The notes under the pieces were generated by a model. The model was given only the letters and a program-made list of their open reading frames with translations, searched no databases and had not been told where the DNA came from. Positions 1 through 10,545 of a DNA stretch of 64,000 bases are shown one piece after another. Every line of letters begins with the position of its first letter. The stretch's first letter is position 1. The position numbers and the translations under genes were made by a program. Where the stretch lies: positions 25,601,001 to 25,665,000 of the forward strand of contig JARJIL010000006.1 of the NCBI GenBank assembly GCA_038502395.1, written 5' to 3'. This DNA is from Dittrichia graveolens (taxonomy: Eukaryota; Streptophyta; Magnoliopsida; Asterales; Asteraceae).

Positions 1-2
1 CG

Positions 3-2663
3 TGGTCTAATTTTCTGAGGATTATGAGGGCTAAATATTGTTCAGCCCAGGCGGTAGAATCCGTGGATAATGAGTTCCGAGCCTTGTCTAAAGGCAATCG
101 ATCTGTTGAGAAACTCATCACCAGGTATACCGAATTGGTTCGTTTCGTGCAGGGTTCCTTACCGGACGAAGAAGCAAAGATTAACCGCTTTGCACTTTCT
201 CTGCCACCGGAGTATCGATCATCCGTTCGATTTTCCATTACTCTGGATAGGGCATTCGATATTGCACGCCGGTATGAGACCGATCATGCTTCACAAGCTG
301 GGGGAACTTCCAAAAGGAAGTTTGAACAGTCTTCTGGGTCGAAGGCTTCAGGTGGAGGATCGTGGCAGAGGCAACCTCAGCAACACCAGCAGCAACAAGG
401 GGGTTCGAGGTATAGTCCTTCTGATGATCTATGGTGTGTTGCGTGTCGATCTAGGCATACTGTGCATTGCACGAAGGATACTTTAAGGTGTCCTAAATGT
501 GGGCAAAAGGGGCATATAGCTGAAAGCTGTAAATATAAAGATAGTGTGTGCTACAAATGTCTCAAGTCGGGACACCGATCGGTTGACTGTAGGTCGGGTT
601 CCAACACCGGATCAGGAGGAGCTGGTGGATCTTCCTCGGGTCGGGGGAAGAATGTTGCACCTCGTGCACCAGGCAGGGCTTTTCAAATGACAGCCGATGA
701 GGCTAAGGCTGCAGGTGATGTTATCACTGGCACCTTTCTTATTAATAATTCTCCTACCTGTGTTTTATTTGATTCAGGAGCAACATATTCTTTCATCTCT
801 GCATTCTTATGTGCTAAACTGAAATTGCCTATCTACACACTGACTGATCCGTTAAGCGTTGAAGTTGCTAGTGGTAGGATAGTCTCTGTTGTTCATAGAG
901 TTCCTATTGCACTGATTGATATTGACGGGACTAGTTTCCCTGTTTCTTTTCTGGTTATGATGATTGCTGGGTTTGATGTAGTAATCGGGATGGATTGGCT
1001 CAGCAATCAAAATGCTGAGATTATTTGCTCTAAAAAGATTATTAAAATTCCTTTCTCTGACGGGTCATATGCTGTGGCTCGAGGTGAAGGAAGAACTTCT
1101 GAAACTCCATTGATTTCTCTGATGAAAGCTCGCAAGTTTGTAGCCAAGGGATGTAAGTCCTATTTGGCTTATGTTATTAATACCCACATGGAGAAGAAAG
1201 CTGTAAATGACATTCGGGTAGTTTCTGAATACCCGGGTGTTTTCCCTGATGAATTACCGGGTTTGCCACCGGTAAGAGATGTAGAATATCAGATAGATCT
1301 TGTACCAGGTGCTACGCCTGTAGCAAGATCTCCTTATCGTCTTGCACCATCTGAGGTCCGTGAGATGATGACTCAGATACAGGAACTTCTTGATAGAGTT
1401 TTCATTCGTCCCAGCTCTTCGCCTTGGGGAGCTCCAGTCTTGTTTGTTAAAAAGAAAGACGGGACGATGCGGATGTGCATTGACTACAGGGAGCTGAATA
1501 AGCGAACTGTAAAGAACAAGTACCCTCTTCCTCGTATTGATGATCTGTTTGATCAACTTCAGGGTGCTACTTGCTTTTCAAAGATAGATCTTCGTTCTGG
1601 TTATCATCAAGTCCGTGTACGCGATGAAGATATTCCAAAGACGGATTTCAGAACGAGATATGGGCATTATGAATTTCTTGTGATGCCTTTCGGATTGATG
1701 AATGCTCTAGCAATATTTATGGATCTTATGAACCGTGTCTGTCGTGCCTTTCTTGACAAATTTGTCATTGTATTCATCGATGTCATTCTTATTTATTCCA
1801 GATCTGAAGCAGAACACGAGACACATCTTCACATAGTTCTTGATACTCTGATGCGAGAACAATTATATGCTAAATTCTCTAAATGCGAGTTCTGGCTCGA
1901 AAATATACACTTCCTTGGGCATGTGATAAGCAAGGATGGTGTAATGGTTGATCCAGCCAAAGTTGAGGCGGTGATGAATTGGGGAATTCCCAAAACCCCA
2001 TCTGAGATTCGTAGCTTCTTAGGACTTGCCGGTTACTATCGGCGGTTCATCCAAAATTTCTCTAAGATTGCAGGTTCTCTGACGAAGATTACACGAAAGG
2101 ATGTTCCCTATTCGTGGTCTGATGAACAAGATAAAGCATTCCAAACACTGAAACAACTCTTATGTCAAGCTCCAATTCTGACTCTGCCAGATGGGTCAGA
2201 ATATTTTATTGTTTACTGTGATGCTTCTTACGCAGGTTGGGGAAGTGTCCTTATGCAGAAGGACAAGGTTATATCTTATGCTTCCCGCCAACTGAAGCCA
2301 CATGAGAAGAGCTATCCGACTCATGATCTGGAGTTGGCAGCTGTTGTCTTTGCTCTGAAACTATGGCGCCACTACTTGTATGGCACCAAATGTGTGGTAT
2401 TCACTGATCATAAGAGCCTCCAGTATGTTTCTACACAGAAGGAGCTCAATATGAGGCAACGCAGGTGGATGGAATTGATTAAGGACTATGATTGTGAAAT
2501 CAAATACCACCCGGGCAAGGCTAATGTGGTGGCTGATGCATTAAGCCGAAAGGGCTCCATAGAAACCGTTAAATTCATGAAAATTACTATCATTTCTGAT
2601 CTTATCACTCGACTGAAGGAGGCTCAGCAAGAAGCCTTATTAGAAGCTAATCTAAAGGCATAA
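3..2663 (+). pseudogene. gag-protease-RT-RNase H polyprotein of the Tekay-type element (partial)
   Basis: The frame is open from the window edge to a TAA at 2661-2663, so the ATG at 24 is internal to gag. Visible in order: gag core (LPPEYRSSVRFS), CVAC...HTVHC, two CCHC knuckles (CPKCGQKGHIAESC, CYKCLKSGHRSVDC), protease FDSGATYSFIS near nt 771, RT (KKDGTMRMCIDYRELN, FSKIDLRSGYHQVRV) and RNase H (VYCDASYAG, FTDHKSLQY, YHPGKANVVADALSRK). The RT box normally reads [YF]xDD but here is FIDV at nt 1773-1784, so the second metal-binding aspartate is lost. The family normally runs on into integrase in the same frame, so the TAA is a disabling stop. Confidence 0.92.
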
Positions 2664-2878
2664 GTTATGGCTAAATTGAAGGAGCAGCTACAAGATGACA
2701 GCAGGGGATTGAAGACATACAGGTCCCGAATCTAGGTACCTAGCATCGGAGGGAACCGGGATCTAATCTTGAAGGAGGCGCACAGTTCTCGTTTATCTAT
2801 TCATCCTGGGTGCACTAAAATGTACCATGATCTTAAGGCACTTTACTGGTGGCCTACATTGAAACGTGACATTGCCTC
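2664..2878 (+). pseudogene. Decayed linker and integrase zinc-finger N-terminus
   Basis: After the TAA the similarity continues with DSRGLKTY, a further in-frame TAG near 2733, a frame change, and then the integrase HHCC-type start (LSIHPGCTKMYHDLKALYWW). It breaks off at about 2878, where foreign sequence begins; the CQIC half of the zinc finger lies beyond the insertion at 3601. This piece is too damaged for translation. Confidence 0.75.
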
Positions 2879-3590
2879 TGATATCGCGCTAAATATATAT
2901 AAATATTATGCGATATCGGGTTGGTTTTAGCCGGCAATTGTGCATTTAATTGTAAAAAGGTACGTTTACCGTTTCTTTTATATGACAAAATTATTGAAGA
3001 AATACACTCAAAGAAATCAAGAAAATAATGGGCCCAAATGAAAGAAGAAAGAAATAAAAAGAAAGAAGCTAAGACCAATAGGCCCAGTCCAAGAAAAGAA
3101 GGATCCGGCCGGCCAAAAAGGTGTCGCGGCGCGACCGCCTTGATTGTCACGGCGCGACAAAGTCTTCCGGATAAGGTCCTGTTCTTCGCCACGTGACGTC
3201 GCGGCGCGACCAAAATATTCGTCGCGGCGCGACGTGTTTAGATGACGCCGGCTTTAAAATTTGAAAGAGTTAGGATCGGGGTAAATTTCCTCGTCGCGGC
3301 GCGACACTTGGACGTCGCGGCGCGATCCCCTGTTTTACGAAATCTATTCCAGTCGATTGGATGGATTCCAACTCAATTTATTCGACCCCTTGCGGCGAAA
3401 AAGAGCCAAGAAGACGTTCCAGGGGCTATGGAGCTCAGATTTGAAGGATTGGAGCTTAGATTTTGAAGATTTCGGCTTTAGATCATCCGGGTTTTATCAT
3501 TCTTTCTTATCCATCTTCTGTTTTTAATGTTTATTAATTTCCAGATGTTTATTGGGATGTTTCTAGGCTAGTTCTTTCTTGTTTTCCTCC
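2879..3590. mobile_element. LTR-like insertion inside the integrase gene
   Basis: The integrase reading frame is interrupted between DIAS and YVEKCQIC by about 0.7 kb of unrelated DNA. The insert starts with TG and has a stem GATATCGC...GCGATATC at its left end. Short CCTC tracts flank both junctions (2875-2878 and 3586-3589), perhaps a degraded target duplication. No coding domain is seen. The TG start, purine-rich stretches and GGCCCA tracts resemble an LTR or LTR/leader fragment of another Ty3 family, but no CA end is clear, so the family is unassigned. It carries the six-copy array at 3123-3326. Confidence 0.6.
3123..3326. repeat. Six-copy array of the near-palindrome GTCGCGGCGCGAC
   Basis: Copies lie at 3123-3135, 3146-3158 (GTCACGGCGCGAC), 3198-3210, 3221-3233, 3293-3305 and 3314-3326 (last base T). 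Spacing is irregular (8-59 bp between copies), so this is not a simple tandem satellite. The 13-mer is self-complementary except at its centre. The same 13-mer occurs in two Tekay LTRs elsewhere in the window (6239 and 46142). Confidence 0.9.
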
Positions 3591-4770
3591 CTATGTGGAG
3601 AAATGTCAGATCTGTGCACAGGTGAAGACCGAGCACCAAAGACCCTATGGTAATTTGCAACAATTACCAATTCCAGAATGGAAATGGGACAACATTACCA
3701 TGGATTTTGTTACAAAATTGCCTAGGACTTCAAAAGGGCATGACATGATCTGGGTGATTGTTGATAGACTCACCAAGAGTGCACACTTTCTAGCAGTTAA
3801 TGAATCTTCTTCTATGCCTCGTCTTGCTCAGTTATATATCAATGAAATTGTCGCTCGACATGGTGTTCCTCTATCTATTGTCTCTGATAGAGATACACAG
3901 TTTGTTTCACACTTCTGGAGCAGTCTTCAAAGGGAGCTCGGTACTCGTGTTCATTTGAGTACCACATATCATCCACAGACAGATGGACAGTCCGAAAGGA
4001 CTATCCAAACTCTTGAAGACATGCTACGCGCATGTGTACTTGAATACGGTGGCTCGTGGGATTCTCATTTACCTTTGATTGAGTTTGCTTATAACAACTC
4101 ATATCATTCTAGTATTGGTATGCCACCGTATGAGATGCTTTATGGTAGGCGTTGTCACACACCTACCTGTTGGCTTGAACCAGGGGAGAAACAGTATGCT
4201 GGACCTGATCTGGTCCAGATTACTACTGATAAAGTCAAGTTTGCACGGGAGAAACTTAAAGCAGCCAGAGACAGGCAAATGATGTATGTAGATCCGAAAC
4301 GCAGGCCGGTTACCTTTGAAATAGGTGATCGGGTATTCTTGAAGGTTTCTCCATGGAAGGGTGTTATCAGGTTCGGTAAGAAGGGTAAGCTGAGCCCACG
4401 ATACATTGGTCCTTTCAAAATCATTCAGAAAGTCAACGAGCAGACAGTATCTTTGGAGTTACCTCCAGAGTTATTAGGTATTCATAATACCTTTAATGTT
4501 TGCTATCTTCGAAAGTGCAAGGTAGATGAAGATCAGATTCTAGCTCTGCAAGACCTGAAAGTGGATTCTTCTACACGGCTCGTGGAAGAACCAATTGAAA
4601 TCTTGAACACAAAGACCAAGCGGCTGAGGAAGAAGACAATTCAGCTAGTATTGGTCAAATGGAAGCATAATCTCGGATCGAACCTTACGTGGGAGACCGA
4701 GGAGGATATGAAGGCACGCTATCCCCACTTATTTTCTAAAAAGCAGATTCCGAGGACGGAATCTTCTTAA
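3591..4770 (+). pseudogene. Integrase core and chromodomain (3' part of pol)
   Basis: The frame resumes with YVEKCQICAQVKTEH (second half of the integrase zinc finger). The catalytic core has DDE residues at MDFV (D at 3703), SDRDTQF (D at 3886) and QTDGQSERTIQ. The GPY/F-like region (PRYIGPFKII) follows, then a chromodomain (VLVKWKHNLGSNLTWETEEDM) ending in a TAA at 4768-4770. Chromodomains of this clade direct integration towards heterochromatin. This part is open throughout, but it is separated from its own N-terminus by the insertion at 2879-3590, so no working integrase can be made. Confidence 0.92.
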
Positions 4771-4782
4771 GTGGGGTAGATT
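4769..4782 (+). promoter_or_regulatory. Polypurine tract of the Tekay-type element
   Basis: AAGTGGGG followed by TAGATT sits between the pol stop and the TG of the LTR, the usual position of the plus-strand primer of a Ty3 element. Confidence 0.75.
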
Positions 4783-7434
4783 TGTAACATCCTCAAAACG
4801 GGCCTAAACGTGTCCGAATGTGGTATGTCACTTATTTAATTTAATTAAATAATATAAATATATATTCTAGGAAATGATATGAAATATGAAAAATAATAAA
4901 TAAAAGGGTTATTAAAAATATTAATAAATATAGATAAAGATTATAAAATATCGAACGGTTTCAAATGAAGATTCCAAAAATATCCTCGTTAGTTGAAACG
5001 GTTAAACGAGAGATGAGTTGTAAGTTGGAAAGGGGAACAAAATACCCACTTGTGGATAATTATAACCCACATGTGGGCACATGGCAGCCAATTCACGTGT
5101 ACAGCCATTTACACAAACACAGACTTTGTTCCTATCTCATGTGTTCTTGGCTTTGAAGGAATTCATTGAAGATTCAAGTGTCAATCTAATTCTTGCTGGA
5201 TTCAAGTGCCAAATCAAGTTATAATCTGCTGTTGAACTTCATCTTCAACCTTCATTGTAAGCTTCCTTCCATGAAAACACCATATTCTTGATTTTTGGGT
5301 TTTGAAAGAAAACTTACTAAACTTTGTTCCAGCACTGAATTAAGGCTTAGAATCACTCCAAGATCAGTTCCTAAACACCCTTTGATCATTGTAAGTGCCA
5401 ATTCATCCTTGTTCATGCTAGAGTTCTTCATGTTCTTGAAATTTTAGGTTTTGATGGGTTATGGTGATTTTTCAATCAAGAACTGAAATTGATGATTGAA
5501 ATAGGTTCTAATATCATTTATAAGTGTATAGGAATCAATTCCATGAATTAAAGTAGTGTTCTTGATGAGTTTTGAATTTTGGCTCAAATGGGTCAAAATG
5601 GGTCAAATACGGATCAAACTGATTTTGACCTTCAAGAACTGAAATTTAGTGTTCTAATTGATCTTATAACTTGTTAGGATTTATTAGAACTCAATTGGTG
5701 CATTAGAAGTGGTGTTTATGCACAAATCCAATATTTAGCCTAAATGGGTCAAAATGGTCTAAATCTGTTTTTACACATCAAGAAGTGATTTTTAAGGTTC
5801 TAATAGGTTCATATGACTTGTATGAATTGATTAGAACATTGGTTTTGAATTGGAATGGTTGTTTTGCTTGAATTGGCTAAAATAGTGAAAAATAGGCCAT
5901 AAATAGGCAAGAAATTGGAAAATGATACCAAACAAAGAGTTTAAAGGTTTTGGTCAGTTGCAACACCTTCAATACATCATATTAGGTGTATATGGTGTGT
6001 TGCAAGTGTTGGAATTGGTCTACACCAAGTTTTGGCCATTATGCGCACGTCTTTGTCCATTTAATTGTGATTTTCGTATGAATTAATTGGATAGGATTTT
6101 TTGATGTTAGAAGGCTTCCGCAAGTGTCAAATGGTCCTATGAAACACTAGATTTTTACCAAAATTGATTTGGAATTGAAATGAGCTAAAATGGGCTTGCT
6201 GTGCACAAAACAACACTTGCTGCAGCTGCTGCACACTGGTCGCGGCGCGACACCCCTGCACACAGCCTAATGTGCTGTTTTGTGCCACGTATTCGCGTGT
6301 TGTTGCTTGGGCTGCTATAGTTAGTTAATAAATGGTAAAATAGCACCATTAGGGTATTGTTTCAAGTATCCTAGACGTTCCTCGAGTGTTCAAATGATTG
6401 ATGCGTAAGTCTTGGTATTATAGGTTGAATTGACAATCCGTGTGTGCCAAAGCAAGGTCTTTGCTTATTCTAGCCTATCAGGTGAGTGACGAATGACATA
6501 ACAATTAATATACTTATAACATATATTAACAATGATCACGGAATTGTATACCATGATTTGTACACGCACTTGTTTAAGTGTAGGATTGCATGATAATGCT
6601 AGAACTTACCATGTTGACACAATGTAGTATGCACTTGTTTAGGTGTATGCTATGATGATAAATGAATATATGCGCGCATTGATGATTGATTGATTGATGA
6701 TTCGGTTGAATCATACTATCTGTTTGTGATCGGTACGGATCTATTGGGTAAGGTTTGCCCCCGACCAAGTTGTCCTACTTATTGGGCAAGGTTTGCCCCG
6801 GACAAGGTTTGTCCTCTTCGGGTATAGCTGCGGCTGTACAACAGAGGAATCTGTTGATTCGAAAACGCAACGGTGGACGCTTAACAGCTCCCCCACCGGT
6901 GCGGTTGATGTGTCTGGTACCCCAGTTTGGTGCATTGAGCCGGGTTATCTTCCCTGCAAGATATGCTACCTCCTGACTACGCCAGCTCATCGCGAGATGC
7001 TAGGATAGAACTATCTGAGCATGATTGATGATATGTGATGTACTTATATTGATTGCATGCTATTTGGTACTCACTAGCTATTATAGCTAACAGATGCTAC
7101 ACTCCACATGTGCAGGTAATCCTCAGTGAGCTCGGGAGCCTGCGGATAGCTAATTGCTTTAGGAGGAACACTGCTTTTATGTTTAAACTCTGTTGAACTA
7201 TGTTTATGTCTGTTTAAGATAATGGTCAGCCGGTTGTGTATTCCGTAACACCAACTGTCGTTTGTGGCATCATTTTGAATGTTTATATAGTTGCCACGTG
7301 TTTTTACTTCCGCTGCATTTTTTTAAATTATAAGACAGGTTTGATTGTTCTATTTACAGTCAAACCCACGCAGTTTGAAATCTTAAATTGTATTTTAAAA
7401 AGAAAAATTTGGTTCTCAAAATCACGGTGTTACA
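4783..7434 (+). repeat. 3' LTR of the Tekay-type element (2652 bp)
   Basis: It begins TGTAACATCC right after the polypurine tract and ends GGTGTTACA, giving inverted TGTAACA/TGTTACA ends. There is no coding capacity. Inside are AT-rich imperfect repeats (about 5580-5960), one GTCGCGGCGCGAC at 6239-6251, a strong donor-like CAG|GTGAGT at 6479-6486, GC-richer imperfect repeats of GGTTTGCCCC at 6749-6810, a CTCACTAGCT...TAGCTAAC block at 7071-7091 and a TTCCGC block near 7309. These last blocks recur in the other Tekay LTRs here. Confidence 0.9.
6482..7115 (+). other. Putative spliceosomal intron inside the Tekay LTR
   Basis: The donor is CAG|GTGAGT (GT at 6482). A plant-like branch box CTAAC lies near 7088-7092, followed 23 nt later by the acceptor CACATGTGCAG (ends 7115). 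The same three elements occur in order in five other LTRs of this window. That the intron is spliced is inference. Confidence 0.4.
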
Positions 7435-7636
7435 TCAAGCAAATCTGTGAAGATAAACCCCAAATCGAAACCCTAAGATGAACAAAGATGAAGATGAAAC
7501 AACCCAATCAAATCGTTCTGTTGAAGTTGCAGATGGTGTTGAAGTCGGTGGTGGCGTCGGCCGGAGTGAGAAACGACATGGTGGTGGAAGTTCTTGAATC
7601 CCAAGTGCATTCTTCTTCTTCTTCTTCTTCTTCTTC

Positions 7637-7718
<82 letters not shown>

Positions 7719-7913
7719 TTTTAAACAAAAAAAGCCATGTCATCAGACACGTCACCCATAACCGTGCCACATCACCCATAACCTACTATCAAAGGTAATG
7801 ATACATTAAACGTTAGTTTTTGAGACTTCAATACACTAAATGGTAGTTTTGAAAGTTGGGTATATACAATAGCAAAAAGTGACAAGTTCGGTACACTTTT
7901 AAGTAGTAAACCC
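7435..7913. mobile_element. Right end of a MULE-like TIR element, cut by the Tekay element
   Basis: The terminal 100 bp (ACAATAGCAAAAAGTGACAAG ... AGTAGTAAACCC) match the right terminal inverted repeat of the complete elements at 20974-23557 and 31110-32445. The left half is not in the window, presumably on the far side of the Tekay insertion. A (TTC)n(TTA)n microsatellite lies inside. The apparent poly-Asn and poly-Tyr frames here come only from the microsatellite. Confidence 0.65.
7611..7716. repeat. Compound (TTC)n(TTA)n microsatellite
   Basis: About nine TTC units run into more than twenty-five TTA units. The related elements at 20974 and 31110 also carry trinucleotide runs of the TTA/TAA type. 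Confidence 0.95.
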
Positions 7914-8311
7914 TATTTAAAACCCAAAGTTTATACAGATCAATTTTCCAACTTAGTTTATTTTTAAATTCCATTTTAATTTAAAATAAATTTAATTTGT
8001 GTTATAATTATTATTTAATTCAAACTTTTAATCCGCTACATTAATTAGAATAAATATTCAAGTTCTTTATCATCATTTACGATTATTATATGATACAAAT
8101 CTTACCGTAATTAAATGTTACATTATTTTTGAAGTTATCATTAATTACTTTTATATGCCAACTAACTTTAATATAAAACTCTTTTAATTTTTAAAAAAGT
8201 CTCATATTGAGTTTTTCTTTTATCGGTACAAAACAATTATATATTTAAACAAACAAATATAAAATAAAAATTTTATAATTACCCATGTATTTACACGGAC
8301 TTTTAAACTAG
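7914..8311 (+). mobile_element. Helitron-like 3' end in AT-rich DNA
   Basis: The segment ends CTAG|T at 8308-8312. The pairing segments CATGT and ACACGG lie about 10 bp upstream, forming the short 3' hairpin typical of Helitrons. The 5' TC end is not placed. No coding frame. Confidence 0.35.
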
Positions 8312-8866
8312 TAATATATATAAAAGACTAATTTGCATCAATTTAATTAGAAAATCACAACCATTTATTTAATCAAAATTAAATCCTAACCATTCATTTT
8401 GATCAAAATTAAAACACAATTTTGAATTTAATTAGTCAAACTTGAAAGTTATTTTGACTTTAAATGAATAAGAATTATTTAAATTAAATTTTAATATGAG
8501 ATTAGTTAAGATAATAAAGTATTACTTAAATTCAAAAAAACTCTGTTATTTTAATTCCAAATCATTATACGAAGTATTTAGTTTTAATTTAATTCTCTCT
8601 CATTTCTTTAATATCAAAACATACTTATTTACTTATATTTGCATTGCTATATATTTAATTTTTATTAATTATACAATCTTTTTAATTTTATGAGACAATC
8701 TCTTTTCTTATCTAACATAAATAAAATACTAACATGAATAAAATATATTAGGAAATCATTGTCATTGATTTAGAGAATTATTAAATCTAAACTATTTATT
8801 TTTTAGTGTTTAATACTTATATTTATTTCTAAATCAATCTGTGTATCACACGAACATCTAATCTAG
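8312..8866 (+). mobile_element. Possible second Helitron, 3' CTAG at 8863-8866
   Basis: AT-rich non-coding DNA ends with GTGTATCACAC (small hairpin) and then CTAG|T. Its start is probably close to 8312, directly after the previous Helitron-like end, but a TC terminus is not clear. No gene is seen. Confidence 0.3.
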
Positions 8867-8890
8867 TTTGAATAATAATTTGTTAATACA

Positions 8891-9099
8891 CTAGATTAAA
8901 TACCCGTGTAATATATAGATTTTGTTTAAAAAAATAAATATTAAACATTAACAAAAAGATATTAACTTTTTAGGACAATGATAAACACAACATTTAGGGC
9001 TATGGACTAGACTAAAAACTTGTGTTTTTTATTTTTAAAATGGTAATAATGGTGTAGTAATAATGGTTTATAGTTATAGTTTGTCTTTTTTAAAAATAT
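8891..9099 (-). mobile_element. Reversed Helitron-like 3' end
   Basis: ACTAG followed by ATTAAATACCCGTGTAA is, read on the minus strand, a CCCGTG-type hairpin region followed by CTAG|T. The other end is not found; MITEs begin at 9103. Otherwise AT-rich with no gene. Confidence 0.3.
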
Positions 9100-9102
9100 A
9101 AA

Positions 9103-9679
9103 GGGTGTGTATGGCAAAACTAGCTGAGGCTGGGACCGGGACTGATTAATTGATACGGTGTGTTTAGCTTCGGCTCTCAAGTTTCGTTCGGGTGATCCCC
9201 TAAAATAAAAGCCTTAAAAAGTTGCTTATGGTTTGGGCTTGGGATTATCAATTAACGAGCCCCAACCCCAGTTTCAATCCATAAGCTATTTGAAAAGGCT
9301 TTTATTGTGGGGGATTATGAGGGATTATGTTTTTAATAATGCTCTCAAGATTTTAACACCCGAATGAGGCTTGAGGACCGGAGATTATGGGTGCGTTTGG
9401 CGAAAGTAGCTAGAGCTAAGGTTGGGGGTGGGGCTGATTAATTGATAATCTCAAGCTCAAGCTATAAGCTACTTGAAAAGGCTTTTATTTTAAGGGCTTA
9501 TGTTTTTAATAATCCCCTCAAGGATTTTAACCCCCGAACGAGGCTAGAGAGCTGAGAATTATAAAAACTAGAATATCAAGCCCTTATAATTCCTCATAAG
9601 TCTGTTGCCGAACACACCCTATGAAAACAATAATCCAAAACCTCTATAATTCCCCATAAACCCGCTGCCGAACACACTC
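9103..9679. mobile_element. MITE with TIRs GGGTGTGT/CACACTC, carrying a related MITE
   Basis: The left end GGGTGTGTATGGC and right end TGCCGAACACACTC are imperfect inverted repeats flanked by AAA on both sides (9100-9102, 9680-9682). The 3-bp flanks suggest a PIF/Harbinger-like element. A second member of the same family is inserted at 9389-9619. Confidence 0.6.
9389..9619. mobile_element. Inner MITE of the same family
   Basis: GGGTGCGTTTGGC at the left and GCCGAACACACCC at the right form about 13-bp inverted ends with direct flanks TAT/TAT. Its internal sequence (GATTAATTGATAATC, AAGCTACTTGAAAAGGCTTT) repeats that of the outer element, so a relative has landed in its own family. Confidence 0.65.
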
Positions 9680-10053
9680 AAAGAATAAGAAACAGAAACA
9701 TGTAAATAAAAATCATACACCAAAAAAGAAATATGTTACCATTTTTAAACACATGTTTTTTATTTTTAGCTAAAATTCTTATAACTGTAGGTATCATTTT
9801 ATTATAGTATCCTAATAAATACAAAGTAAATCAAGTGATTTATCTATAAATTTAAAAAATAGAAAATGTGGTAGAATTTAAAAGTTGCTAATTATTTTTT
9901 TTACCAACAAGAAAAAGGATAGCTAGGGAAGAGCTTCAGCATAGTCATGACTATACCCTAGCAACCTCAAATATATTAAATTTCTAGCAAGGTGCTAGAC
10001 AAATTAGATACAGTAGTTTAAATGAGAGATAACGGATTACAACACTACATTTA
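9680..10053. other. AT-rich spacer, probably LINE 3' untranslated remnant in part
   Basis: No gene or structured element is seen. The part next to 10054 (from about 9900) lies directly downstream, on the minus strand, of the LINE-derived frame and is likely its 3' region. Confidence 0.3.
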
Positions 10054-10545
10054 TCATAAAATGAAATTATAATTGGATTTGTATTTGATCCAAGTTAATA
10101 AAGAGGGTTTTACTTCATTCATCACCCAAGGTGTAGAAAAACTTTTATTGTTGAAGATAGCATTATTTCTGGCTTTCCACATGAACCACAATACACACCC
10201 CAAGGCAGCCTCCATAAACTTTTTTTCTTTTTCGTTTTTTCCTTGGTCTACTAATTCAAAAATCATATGTTCCAAGGATAAGTACCGCTTCATTCTTAAG
10301 TTACACCATTTAAAAAACAAGTTTCAAACTTCCTTTACAGTCTGACACTTATGAAATAAGTGCTCCACTGTGTCCACCTCTAATGCACATAAATGACACA
10401 ACTCCGAAGGCATATTAATTCCTCGCGAGATCATATTTGAACGGGTCGGTATACGTTTTAATAACAATCTCCATACAAAACAATTAACTTTAAACGTAAG
10501 CCAATTATTCTAAAAACTCAAACATGCAAACGGAGAGTTTAATTA
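10054..10545 (-). pseudogene. LINE (non-LTR retrotransposon) 3' remnant, zf-RVT region
   Basis: On the minus strand the upstream part reads FVWRLLLKRIPTRSNM, then CHLCALEVDTVEHLFHKC, the cysteine/histidine pattern of the zf-RVT domain found after the RT of plant LINEs. After a frame change it continues as a frame ending at 10054, with VLWFMWKARNNAIFN, the usual tail of that region. RT and endonuclease are missing and the frame is broken, so this is a 5'-truncated dead copy. Confidence 0.75.

Larger units (their letters stand above)
1..7434 (+). mobile_element. Ty3/gypsy chromovirus, Tekay type, degenerate; 5' end outside window
   Basis: Domain order is gag, zinc knuckles, aspartic protease, reverse transcriptase, RNase H, integrase and C-terminal chromodomain, followed by a polypurine tract and a 2652-bp LTR. 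The long LTR with TGTAACA...TGTTACA ends and the chromodomain fit the Tekay (Del) clade of plant chromoviruses. The element is dead: in-frame stops follow RNase H, the RT catalytic motif is altered, and a 0.7 kb insertion splits the integrase. The 5' LTR, PBS and start of gag lie before position 1, so the upstream target duplication cannot be seen. Clade assignment is by eye; the superfamily is certain. Confidence 0.93.

Noticed and set aside
2854..3213. Minus-strand ORF of 119 codons in the integrase insertion
   Set aside because: Crosses the insertion junction and the GTCGCGGCGCGAC array; no recognisable protein.
6741..7008. Cluster of four small ORFs on both strands
   Set aside because: All fall inside the Tekay LTR in a less AT-rich repeat; no domain, no conservation signal.
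7435..7779. Open frames with long poly-Asn, poly-Lys or poly-Tyr runs
   Set aside because: They are translations of the (TTC)n(TTA)n microsatellite in a MULE fragment; no conserved domain.
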